Shown here in pieces: positions 17,437-25,101 of a stretch of DNA of 62,951 nucleotides (its first letter is position 1; each line of letters begins with the position of its first letter). The position numbers and the translations under genes were made by a program. Below the pieces are notes generated by a model. That model made no database searches. It was given only the letters and a program-made list of their open reading frames with translations, and was not told where the DNA came from. Origin of the DNA: Brevibacillus porteri (GTDB lineage: Bacteria; Bacillota; Bacilli; Brevibacillales; Brevibacillaceae); the NCBI RefSeq assembly GCF_003013475.1, contig NZ_PXZO01000031.1, positions 1-62,951 on the forward strand, written 5' to 3'.

Positions 17437-18966
17437 ATGAAACCATATGCAACCAAAAAGCTGATGATCACAGTAGGAGCTGCTGCTTTGCTCTTCTCAA
17501 GCCCATTGTGGGTTACGCAACCACAAGTAACTGTACAAGCCGCGGCAGTTAAATCAACACAACCCCAATTGAGTAAAGCAGCCCAAAAAACCATAGACAA
17601 GCTGAACAAACACTACCCGGAATTAAAAAATGCGGAAAAAACCATTTCGCGTAACAATCAGGAGCGAGATGTCTTCCAGATCCAATTCCGCATCTTCAGC
17701 AACAAGGAGCGGACGGAAGTATCCCTGTATGCGGATGCCAAAATCGATGCAAACAACGGTATGCTGTTATTCTTCTCTGCACACGACATTCCCAAAAAGA
17801 AACCGACTAAAAGTCCTACGGAAGCGATGGGAAAAGAGAAAGCGCCGAGTGTTCTGAAGAATTTCATCGGTGACGCCATCAAGCAATACCAAATAGACGA
17901 GGTAACAGTTGATGGTGAGGGTGCAGAGGCCGTGGCAAATGTGCGTTTCGTTCGGGTTGTGAATCAAATTCCGGTAAAAGACGATTCTTACGTAGTAGCG
18001 ATCAATGGAGTAGGCGAGCTAGACTATATAAATGCAGGAAACACAACAGGATTGCAGATGGACGCAAGTAAATTCGCCGCTCCGTCAGGGGTTAAGAATC
18101 CAGACGAATTCGGCAAACAATTAGAAGACATGCTCCACCTTAGCTATGAGCAAAAAGCAAGAGACATAAGCGCTGGCTTCCGCCCAGTCTACAGCCTGAA
18201 TTTTTCCGGATATCTGGATGCACGATCAGGAGCCGAGGTAGAGTCCGGATGGACCAAGAAAAATAAGTACGGGAAACTAATCCCGATAACGCCTGGCAAC
18301 CAGCGGGTCTTCGCCAAAACAAATGAGGAGATAGCCGCCGCACTCTCCACTTTTATTCCATTGCCTGAAGGAATTGTGTTTAAAATAACCAAAGGTGCGC
18401 CAGTTCTCGAAGGAGAAAAGGAGTATGATGCCGTGGTTGGAAACAAAAAGTTCTCAGTGAGGACAGTGAATGATCAGATTGCGTACTTCCATGTAATTGA
18501 AAACCCACCAAAGCAGAAAGTGATTACTGAGGCAGCTGCCGAGGAAAAAGCAGTGGCGTTTCTGCAACCGTTTGTAGACGCAGAGGTAACGGAGCTGGTA
18601 CCACAAATGGAGCTGGTACCACAAATGGTTAACAGAGAAGCAGGCAAGCAAAAGTTTCTATTTTCTCCTGTACACCAAGGGATTATGGTTAAGGGACAGG
18701 GCTATTCCGTAATAGTTGACATGCATACGGGAGACATTGTATCCGCCAGTTTACCAGTAACTACTGGTAAATTATCCTATGATGATGCCTCAAATGTCGT
18801 AGGGCCCGAGCAAGCCGTACAAGCATTGTTGAAAGCTAACCCGCTTACACTTCACTACGTGTTTCCTTCCCTTAACGGACGGTACCAGGGAACACCTGTC
18901 CTTGTTTATGAGCCGAAAGAAAGAAACGGAAAGATTGACGCGGTTACCGGTCAATTTATCAAGTAG
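17437..18966 (+). CDS. Secreted YcdB/YcdC-domain protein
   Basis: 509 residues from ATG 17437 with AGGAGG upstream. A signal peptide (KKLMITVGAAALLFSSPLWV, cleavage near the AAA at about 36) leads a mature protein containing a helix (LSKAAQKTIDKLNKHYPEL), a segment with RIFSNKERTEVSLYADAKID, and C-terminal PepSY-like YcdB units ending VYEPKERNGKIDAVTGQFIK. The same units form the ectodomain of the anti-sigma-like protein two genes downstream, so the two are paralogues. First gene of a secreted-sigma-antisigma operon. An 18-base exact tandem duplication gives ELVPQM twice. Confidence 0.75.
   Translation: MKPYATKKLMITVGAAALLFSSPLWVTQPQVTVQAAAVKSTQPQLSKAAQKTIDKLNKHYPELKNAEKTISRNNQERDVFQIQFRIFSNKERTEVSLYADAKIDANNGMLLFFSAHDIPKKKPTKSPTEAMGKEKAPSVLKNFIGDAIKQYQIDEVTVDGEGAEAVANVRFVRVVNQIPVKDDSYVVAINGVGELDYINAGNTTGLQMDASKFAAPSGVKNPDEFGKQLEDMLHLSYEQKARDISAGFRPVYSLNFSGYLDARSGAEVESGWTKKNKYGKLIPITPGNQRVFAKTNEEIAAALSTFIPLPEGIVFKITKGAPVLEGEKEYDAVVGNKKFSVRTVNDQIAYFHVIENPPKQKVITEAAAEEKAVAFLQPFVDAEVTELVPQMELVPQMVNREAGKQKFLFSPVHQGIMVKGQGYSVIVDMHTGDIVSASLPVTTGKLSYDDASNVVGPEQAVQALLKANPLTLHYVFPSLNGRYQGTPVLVYEPKERNGKIDAVTGQFIK
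18592..18627 (+). repeat. 18-bp tandem duplication inside the YcdB-like gene
   Basis: GAGCTGGTACCACAAATG occurs twice in tandem (18592-18609 and 18610-18627), duplicating six residues in frame. Confidence 0.95.
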
Positions 18967-18987
18967 GGAGCAGGGAGAGGAAATCCA

Positions 18988-19533
18988 GTGCAGGACACAG
19001 CCGATTACGAAGCGCGGATTAAAGCGATCTATCGCGAGCATTACCGTGATGTCTATCAATATCTCTACTACTTTACGGGGAAGCGTGAGCATGCGGAGGA
19101 TTTAACGCAGGAAGTATTTATCCGGGTTTTGGACGCTTTGGCCAGATATGAAGAGCGTTCCAGTGTGAAGACATGGATTTTGCATATTGCCAAGCATGTC
19201 GCCATCGATGATTACCGGAAGAGGCGGGTGCAAACGCTTTTTGGCATGGAATTGTTAAAAGGGCTGCCTTCTCTTCTGGGAAGGCCGGAAGCGGAGCTGG
19301 CTTCCAAGGAAGAACAGCTGGAAATTGAGCAGGCGATGCAAAAAATGAAGCCGCATCATCGGAATGTACTGATTTTGCGTGGTATCAAGGCCTACAGCAT
19401 TCGGGAAACGGCTGAAATCCTCGGAACAAGCGAAGCCAAGGTCCGCGTAGATTTTCACCGGGCAACAAAAGAACTCAAAAAAGTTTTGCATGTCGACTGG
19501 ATAGGAGGGTTGGCCAATGAATACTCCAAATGA
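18988..19533 (+). CDS. ECF RNA polymerase sigma factor (SigX-like)
   Basis: 181 residues; GTG start with GAGAGGA 7 bases upstream. Region 2 (FTGKREHAEDLTQEVFIRVLDAL, about 29-51) with the DNA-melting segment SSVKTWILHIAKHVAIDDYRKRR, and region 4 (MKPHHRNVLILRGIKAYSIRETAEILGTS, about 114-142). It lies between the two YcdB-domain genes and overlaps the next gene by 17 bases. The SigX-like promoter upstream of the operon supports autoregulation. Confidence 0.92.
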   Translation: MQDTADYEARIKAIYREHYRDVYQYLYYFTGKREHAEDLTQEVFIRVLDALARYEERSSVKTWILHIAKHVAIDDYRKRRVQTLFGMELLKGLPSLLGRPEAELASKEEQLEIEQAMQKMKPHHRNVLILRGIKAYSIRETAEILGTSEAKVRVDFHRATKELKKVLHVDWIGGLANEYSK

Positions 19534-21232
19534 CGAGCAATTCTTCGCGGCTCTTCCTCAGTCAAAGGATGCGGAGCCAAGGAGCGAATTCGTCGAAGCG
19601 CTGGAAGCAAAGCTGGTGCAACGGGCGCGCACCAAAACGAATCGCTCGAAAGGAGTCGTCCTCAAGCTGGCGACATGGACAGTTTCCGTTGCTACGGTGG
19701 CCGCAGCAGTATGGATGATGGGTGTAACCCCGGAGATGTTCACGCAATCTCGGGTTGAATCAAAAGCGCATTTGGTTCCCCGCTCCTTCTCCTCGACAGA
19801 AATAACAGAAAGCGAGCTAAGCCAAGCGGCGATCAGAACGCTGGAAAAGCTGTACGAGAAATATCCTCCTTTTCGGGAAGCGGAAAAGAGGGTCTACGTA
19901 ACGAAAGCTCCTCGCGAGGTGTACGACATAGATTTTCGCACGTTTAGCAACAATGAACGAACAGAAGTGTCGCTATATGCCAGAGCGAAGCTGGACGCCA
20001 AAAGCGGGCTCTTGCTCGGATTCGATCTGGAAAAGATTCCAGGGCAAGAGAATGTCGAAGGAGCGCCTTCCAAGGAGAGAATAGAGCGACAGGCGAAGGC
20101 ATTTATGGAACCGTTTCTGGGCAAAAATCTGGAACAGTATCGGATCGAACAAATAGATGGGCAAGAGGGAGCAGATACCGTTTCGCATGAAGCCGTCCGC
20201 TTGCAACGCTACGTGAATGACGTGCAGGTAGAAGGAGATAACTATGTGATTGGTATGAGCGATGTCGGGCATATTCGTTATATCAATTCAGGGGATTCAA
20301 CCGGAATGAATCTGGACGCTGGGCAGTTTCCTCCAATAGCTGAGAGGCCTTCTCCGAAGAAAACAGAGAGCGGACTTGCAGAAGTCATGCAGCTGACGTA
20401 TGAGAGAGTTGGGAAGAAGGGCGTGGACTACGTTCTTCGCTACAGCGAAAACTTCTCCAGGTATCTCGATGCTCGTACTGGCAAGGAAGTGAAAACGATC
20501 TTGTGGCGTGGGGAGTCGTTTGGCGACAGCATTGCCGTCAATCCAGGAGGCAAGAAGACAATGGTTGCATCGGCAAAAGAGGCTGCGGCAGCCATAGAGT
20601 TTTTCGGTCAGAAGGTGGAGGGCTTCACATTTACGGCGAGTAATGTGCCCGAATATATGATGGGAGACAACGAACGAGAATACCAGGCCAAAAAAGGAGA
20701 GCGATTCATGCAGGTGACTACCGTCAACAATCGGGCAGCAGCGTTCAAGATCTCTTATCCTGAGCTACGAGAAGGTGATCCGACACTTACCATCGCAGAA
20801 TTGCAGGAGAGAGCGATCTTGTTTTTAGAGCCGTATTTGGATTCACGGGTGAAGACGGTTCGTATGCAGGAGCAAGTGTATGTGATGGGCAGACAGGTTG
20901 AATTGAAATTTGTCCGAGAAATAAACGGCGTAATGGTGCCGGATCAGTATTATAAGGTCACGATCGACGGGCAGACAGGAGAAATTATCGGGGTGAAATT
21001 GACATTCCCGCATGAGCAGGAGAGCTTCGCAGATGTAGCCAAAGTGATTTCACCAGAAGAGGCGGCGCAGGTTTATCTCCAACATCATCCGCTCAGTCCT
21101 CGCTATGTCTTTCCGCTAGATAACAATTACAATAGGATTCAAGAGCAACCAGTCTTGGTCTATTCGGCAGAAATACTGAAAAGCAATGGCGATGTGGATG
21201 CCATTACGGGAGAATGGCTGCCAAACGAATAA
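19517..21232 (+). CDS. Membrane anti-sigma-like protein with YcdB-type ectodomain
   Basis: 571 residues. About 48 cytoplasmic N-terminal residues, a membrane helix (LATWTVSVATVAAAVWMMGV, about 49-68), then a long extracellular part with LSQAAIRTLEKLYEKYPPF and RTFSNNERTEVSLYARAKLD. These align by eye with the secreted protein at 17437-18966. The C terminus ends VYSAEILKSNGDVDAITGEW, again matching it. Position and overlap with the ECF gene indicate sigma control. The shared domain suggests that secreted protein and sensor recognise the same ligand or each other. Confidence 0.78.
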   Translation: MNTPNDEQFFAALPQSKDAEPRSEFVEALEAKLVQRARTKTNRSKGVVLKLATWTVSVATVAAAVWMMGVTPEMFTQSRVESKAHLVPRSFSSTEITESELSQAAIRTLEKLYEKYPPFREAEKRVYVTKAPREVYDIDFRTFSNNERTEVSLYARAKLDAKSGLLLGFDLEKIPGQENVEGAPSKERIERQAKAFMEPFLGKNLEQYRIEQIDGQEGADTVSHEAVRLQRYVNDVQVEGDNYVIGMSDVGHIRYINSGDSTGMNLDAGQFPPIAERPSPKKTESGLAEVMQLTYERVGKKGVDYVLRYSENFSRYLDARTGKEVKTILWRGESFGDSIAVNPGGKKTMVASAKEAAAAIEFFGQKVEGFTFTASNVPEYMMGDNEREYQAKKGERFMQVTTVNNRAAAFKISYPELREGDPTLTIAELQERAILFLEPYLDSRVKTVRMQEQVYVMGRQVELKFVREINGVMVPDQYYKVTIDGQTGEIIGVKLTFPHEQESFADVAKVISPEEAAQVYLQHHPLSPRYVFPLDNNYNRIQEQPVLVYSAEILKSNGDVDAITGEWLPNE

Positions 21233-21238
21233 AGAGAG

Positions 21239-21270
21239 ACACCAGGGGGAGACTCCTGGTGTTTTGTTTT
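21239..21270 (+). terminator. Terminator of the ECF operon
   Basis: ACACCAGG / CCTGGTGT stem followed by TTTTG. Confidence 0.85.
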
Positions 21271-21322
21271 GCATAATGGCTTCCCAGAAATTGCATAGTA
21301 AAGCGTGAGGGGAGGGACAAAC

Positions 21323-22042
21323 GTGGAAGGATTCGGAGAAAGCATGCTCGTCATCGGGCGCGTATGTACGATTATTCCTTTATTACTGCTGGTCACCTTG
21401 TTCATGGGCAAGCGTTCGATTGGGGAGCTGCCAGTTTTTGACTTCATCATCATTATTACTTTGGGATCAGTGGCAGGGGCTGACATTGCAGAGCCGGATG
21501 TCCGTCACATATCGATCGCATTGGCGATTTTGACGTTGGGTATCTTGCAACGGGTTGTATCGCAGTTGTCCATTGTCTTTCGCTGGTTTGCTAGAATGGT
21601 TACATTTGAACCGACCGTCATTTTCTACAACGGGACTTTTCACGTCAAAAACTTGAAGAAAATCCGCTACTCGCTCGATAATGTCCTCCATATGCTTCGT
21701 GAAAAAGACATTTTTGACCTGGCAGAGATTGATTTGGCTATTATCGAGGCAAACGGTCGGTTGACTGTGCTCAAAAAAGTAGAGCAGCAGGTCGTAACGA
21801 AACAGGATGTAAATATCCAGACCTCCTCTTCGGGAATGTCGTTGCCTGTCATTGTGGAAGGCAAGATTTATCCGGATGTGCTGTCATACCGGAATCGGGA
21901 TGAGCAATGGCTTGTGCACGAATTGAAGAAAAAGGGGATCGCGTCCGAACAAGTCTTTCTTGCAACGATCAATCGCCAAAATGAATTGCAGTTGTCCTTG
22001 AAAAATAATAAAGAACCACAAGTACCCCCGCTGCATCATTAG
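21323..22042 (+). CDS. DUF421 (YetF-like) membrane protein
   Basis: 239 residues from GTG 21323 with GGGGAGGG upstream. Three N-terminal helices (RVCTIIPLLLLVTLFMGKRS, FDFIIIITLGSVAGADIA, ISIALAILTLGILQRV) and a C-terminal cytoplasmic domain with EPTVIFYNGTFHVKNLKKIR and DLAEIDLAIIEANGRLTVLKK are characteristic of the DUF421/YetF family common in spore formers, whose biochemical role is not established. Stands alone. Confidence 0.85.
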   Translation: MEGFGESMLVIGRVCTIIPLLLLVTLFMGKRSIGELPVFDFIIIITLGSVAGADIAEPDVRHISIALAILTLGILQRVVSQLSIVFRWFARMVTFEPTVIFYNGTFHVKNLKKIRYSLDNVLHMLREKDIFDLAEIDLAIIEANGRLTVLKKVEQQVVTKQDVNIQTSSSGMSLPVIVEGKIYPDVLSYRNRDEQWLVHELKKKGIASEQVFLATINRQNELQLSLKNNKEPQVPPLHH

Positions 22043-22052
22043 TGTTCCAATG

Positions 22053-22100
22053 GAAAAAGGCACAGTCCCTCTGCAAAATTGCAAAAAGTTACTGTGCCTT
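22053..22100 (-). terminator. Terminator overlapping the end of the sensor kinase gene
   Basis: AAGGCACAGT / ACTGTGCCTT stem; on the minus strand it is followed by TTTTT, and its first arm covers the last codons and stop of the kinase gene. Confidence 0.8.
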
Positions 22101-23342
22101 ATACGGGAGCATAATGGTGAACTTGGTTCCTACTCGTGGTTTGCTTGATACATTGACCGTTCCACCAATCGCATGAATGACATGATAGGAATACGTCAAT
22201 CCAAGACCAGTCCCGGTTGTTTTCGTAGAAAAGTAAATCGTTCCGAGACGGCTAATCTGTCCTGCATCCATGCCGACGCCGTTATCCTTGATGACCAACA
22301 GGGCTTTGTTTCGCTCGATGAGCAAGTCCAGGGAGACTTTTCCGTCCGAAATATCCGAGCACGCCTCGATAGCATTTTTGATGAAATTCACTAACACCTG
22401 CTTGAACTCGTCTGGATTAGCCTTGATCGTCACAGGTCTCTCAAAGTCTTGTAGCGTAAGCTCCACGTTATGCATATTGGCAAAGGGGAGCATCACCTCG
22501 CGGATGGCATGCAGATGCTCGCTCACATTAATGATCTCATGTCGTTCCTTGAGCGGCTTGGAAATCGCAAGGTACTCGGTCAAAATGGCTTCTGTGCGTT
22601 GGACTTCATCGAGACTGATGCGAATGTATTGATCGATTTTCACCAAATTTTCCGGGGATTCCTGTATTAATTTCAAAAAGCCTTTGACAGCTGTCAGCGG
22701 ATTGCGAACCTCGTGTGCGAGCGATGCAGCAACATGGCTCATCGTCTGGATTTTTTCGTTTTGCGCGTGGCGAATAAACAGCTCCTTATCCGAAACGCAT
22801 TTGCTGAAAAGCGACATTAACAACCAGAGGCCGAAAAAGTTCTGAATAGGAATCACTATAGTGTAGAAAACGAGGTGTTGAGTTACATACGTGGGAAAAA
22901 AGTAATAAGTAGTCCCTAAAGCAACCGTAGAAAAAATCGCACTCGTCATAAAAAGATACAGTGTTTTCCGATAACTGGCTTTGTAGTGTCGATACAAAAA
23001 GAGTGACAAGACAAAATTGACTGTAAGGATCAGCAAGGCAACCCATGTTCCTTCGCCATCAAGGTAGTACCGATAAACCAAGGCTTCAATCAGAAGGAGT
23101 AAGGCAATCTCGATTCCGCCATAAACTAGTCCGAAAAATATGATGACATGTCGGATATCAAAAACCATGCCATTGGTGACGCTCGGGGCGAAGGTCATCG
23201 CGAGAAACATGCAGGCTGAGCTGGTGATGACAATAAAGGAACGGCTGTAGTTCCTCATTTTGTCACGGTAATAGATGTTGAAAAACACAAACGGGATAAT
23301 GGCGAAAAACCATTGAAGAATAACTTCTTTTAATAGACTCAT
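22089..23342 (-). CDS. Orphan sensor histidine kinase (5TM-LytS-like, sporulation-kinase type)
   Basis: 417 residues from the ATG at 23342. Six hydrophobic helices (residues 10-195) arranged like the 5TM-5TMR sensor of LytS/KinB, with VIIFFGLVYGGIEIALLLLI. The H-box HVAASLAHEVRNPLTAVKGF carries the phospho-accepting His; the N-box NFIKNAIEA and G-boxes DNGVGM and GTGLGLTYSYHVI complete the ATPase. No PAS domain and no adjacent response regulator, as in kinases that feed Spo0F. A sporulation-phosphorelay role is inferred only. Confidence 0.88.
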   Translation of the reverse strand: MSLLKEVILQWFFAIIPFVFFNIYYRDKMRNYSRSFIVITSSACMFLAMTFAPSVTNGMVFDIRHVIIFFGLVYGGIEIALLLLIEALVYRYYLDGEGTWVALLILTVNFVLSLFLYRHYKASYRKTLYLFMTSAIFSTVALGTTYYFFPTYVTQHLVFYTIVIPIQNFFGLWLLMSLFSKCVSDKELFIRHAQNEKIQTMSHVAASLAHEVRNPLTAVKGFLKLIQESPENLVKIDQYIRISLDEVQRTEAILTEYLAISKPLKERHEIINVSEHLHAIREVMLPFANMHNVELTLQDFERPVTIKANPDEFKQVLVNFIKNAIEACSDISDGKVSLDLLIERNKALLVIKDNGVGMDAGQISRLGTIYFSTKTTGTGLGLTYSYHVIHAIGGTVNVSSKPRVGTKFTIMLPYKAQ

Positions 23343-23475
23343 GTAGCATCCCCATCGCAAATATTTGCTAGGCTTGTATCAATCTACGATAATTCGACAA
23401 GACACAACAAAATCCCTCTTGTTGTTACAGAAGAAACTGGAATATTTATCAAGAAAATTCTTTCGGTAAACCTAG

Positions 23476-23505
23476 TTGACAGATAGGTAATTGCCAGATT
23501 ATATT
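23476..23505 (+). promoter_or_regulatory. Sigma-A promoter of the S-box leader
   Basis: TTGACA at 23476-23481 and TATATT at 23500-23505 with 18 bases between (17 to TTATAT). The predicted start is some 30 bases before the riboswitch. Confidence 0.75.
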
Positions 23506-23544
23506 CTGTATATACTTATACAAACGTTTTGAAAATAGAAACTA

Positions 23545-23664
23545 CTCTTATCAAGAGAAGGCTGAGGGAATGGCCCTATGAAGCCCGGCAACCTAGCACG
23601 AGAGATTGTGTTCTTTCGAGCCAAGGTGCTAACTCCAACAGGTAGAATACCTGACAGATAAGAG
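23545..23664 (+). ncRNA. SAM-I (S-box) riboswitch
   Basis: P1 CTCTTATC (23545-23552) pairs with GATAAGAG (23657-23664). Between them are the invariant S-box blocks: GGCTGAGGGA, TGGCCCTATGAAGCCCGGCAACC (split here as GGCCC, GAAGCCC, GGCAACC) and AAGGTGCTAACTCC. It binds S-adenosylmethionine and promotes termination at the hairpin that follows. The downstream genes encode a ribose-type ABC importer, not a classical methionine gene. Confidence 0.96.
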
Positions 23665-23687
23665 GCGAGAATCTTGTCGATTTTTGT

Positions 23688-23716
23688 CCTCTTTCTCTGT
23701 GAAAGAGGATTTTTTG
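23688..23716 (+). terminator. S-box expression-platform terminator
   Basis: CCTCTTTC / GAAAGAGG with a 5-base loop and ATTTTTT tail, 23 bases after the aptamer; the conditional terminator of the riboswitch. Confidence 0.93.
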
Positions 23717-23731
23717 CGTAGCTAACGTGGG

Positions 23732-23778
23732 GAAGCTTCTTTTGTTTCCTTCTTGAAAGTGAAATCAAAAGAAGCTTC
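23732..23778. repeat. Long hairpin in the ABC-importer leader
   Basis: Perfect 13-bp arms GAAGCTTCTTTTG (23732-23744) and CAAAAGAAGCTTC (23766-23778), extended inward by TTTC/GAAA with one bulge. No T-run follows on either strand, so it is not an ordinary terminator. Confidence 0.8.
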
Positions 23779-23837
23779 GGTGAATCACTAACAAAACGTT
23801 GTAAAGGCTCCTACTACACACCAGCTTTTCGTTAGCA

Positions 23838-23906
23838 CTGGCACATGTCTGGAAGGAGACCGCCCGAACGCAGAGAGGATACAGGCGACTGGAAGACATG
23901 TGCCAG
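23838..23906. repeat. Second long inverted repeat with a structured loop
   Basis: Perfect 13-bp arms CTGGCACATGTCT (23838-23850) and AGACATGTGCCAG (23894-23906) enclose 43 bases with a possible CGCC/GGCG stem. An outer pair CTAAC/GTTAG and a following CCCC/GGGG hairpin suggest a multi-stem RNA. I could not match it to a known riboswitch. Confidence 0.7.
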
Positions 23907-23985
23907 GGCTACCCCAACCGATTGAGGGGAAACAAAATTTTTAATCTTGTTATCTGTTTTAAAAAGAAAAAGGGGGAGCATCTCA

Positions 23986-25008
23986 ATGAAAAAGAAACTC
24001 GGTCTGATCACATCACTTGTTTTGGCAGCATCTGTTCTTGTGACGGCATGCGGCAGCGGGGCAACAACGGGAACCGGCAGCACAAGCGGCGGTGCTTCGG
24101 GAGAGAAGGCAAAGAGAATCGCATTGATCATGCGTCAAAACGTAGGGACATTCTCCGCACAATACATCAATGGCGTGAAGACAGAGGTGGAGAAAAACGG
24201 CGGTGAGTTGACCGTATTCAACGCAGATACCGATCTGGCAAAAATGGCGTCCAACCTCGATGCGGCTGTGAACCAAAAGTTTGATGGCATTCTGATCGAC
24301 CATGGTACGGCAGAAGCGTTGCAGCAGGGTACGCAAAAGGCCGTGGATAAAAAAATCCCGGTTGTCCTGTTTGATACAGACATCAACATTCCGGGTGTGC
24401 CAGTTGTGGCGCAGGATGACAACAAGTTGGCAGAGCTGAGCCTGGAGAAGCTGGCTGCAGATACAAATGGCAAAGGCAGCATCGTAAAAATTTGGGTAGC
24501 TGGCTTTGCGCCTATGGAAAAACGCCAAGTGACGTATGAAGCTTTCCAGAAGAAATACCCGGACATCAAAGAGATTGCTGCATTCGGTTCTGCTACCAAT
24601 AATACGGCACTCGATACACAAACGCAGATGGAAGCGATCTTGAAAAAGTATCCCAACAAAGGCGACATCACAGCAGTATGGGCGGCATGGGATGAATTTG
24701 CCAAAGGGGCGACACGTGCCATCCAGCAAGCAGGCCGTACGGAAATCAAAGTATACTCCATCGATTTGAGCGATGAGGATCTGCAAATGATCCAGGCGGA
24801 AAACTCTCCGTGGACAGCGACGGCAGCGGTAGACCCATCCAATATCGGGCGCATCCATGCCCAAACCGTGTTCCAAAAAATCAAAGGCGAGCAAGTGCCA
24901 GACAACGTGAAGCTGAATCCAGTGCTGGTGAAACAGGAAGACCTGCCGAAGGATAAGAAAGTAACGATGGGCGACCTGTCCCAATACGTACAAGAGTGGG
25001 GCAAGTAA
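23986..25008 (+). CDS. ABC importer substrate-binding lipoprotein (ribose/type-1 PBP family)
   Basis: 340 residues from ATG 23986 with GGGGGAG 7 bases upstream. Lipoprotein signal peptide with lipobox LVTAC (Cys about residue 23) and a low-complexity GSGATTGTGSTSGG linker. The mature domain is a periplasmic-binding-protein type 1 fold: IALIMRQNVGTFSAQYINGVK, FDGILIDHGTAEALQQGTQKAV, IPVVLFDTDI, VWAAWDEFAKGATRAIQQAG. Family members bind ribose, other sugars, AI-2 or nucleosides. Because an S-box controls the leader, a sulphur-containing ribose derivative such as methylthioribose is an attractive but unproven ligand. Confidence 0.9.
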   Translation: MKKKLGLITSLVLAASVLVTACGSGATTGTGSTSGGASGEKAKRIALIMRQNVGTFSAQYINGVKTEVEKNGGELTVFNADTDLAKMASNLDAAVNQKFDGILIDHGTAEALQQGTQKAVDKKIPVVLFDTDINIPGVPVVAQDDNKLAELSLEKLAADTNGKGSIVKIWVAGFAPMEKRQVTYEAFQKKYPDIKEIAAFGSATNNTALDTQTQMEAILKKYPNKGDITAVWAAWDEFAKGATRAIQQAGRTEIKVYSIDLSDEDLQMIQAENSPWTATAAVDPSNIGRIHAQTVFQKIKGEQVPDNVKLNPVLVKQEDLPKDKKVTMGDLSQYVQEWGK

Positions 25009-25025
25009 GAACCAAATTGGCTTTT

Positions 25026-25058
25026 CCCGTTGATCTGTATCCGTCAACGGGATTTTTC
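25026..25058 (+). terminator. Intercistronic terminator after the binding-protein gene
   Basis: CCCGTTGA / TCAACGGG stem and ATTTTT tail. Such partial terminators let the binding protein be made in excess over the ATPase and permease. Confidence 0.85.
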
Positions 25059-25101
25059 CTTATAGAGGTTGGAACACGCAGGTAAACAGGAGGTGTGAAA
25101 A

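Noticed and set aside
23838..23940. Cobalamin riboswitch, suggested by AAGGAGACCGCC resembling the B12 box
   Set aside because: The other conserved AdoCbl blocks and their spacing are absent; left as an unidentified structured element.
24135..25004. Long minus-strand frames under the ABC binding-protein gene
   Set aside because: Antisense shadows of a well-supported lipoprotein gene with lipobox and ribosome site.
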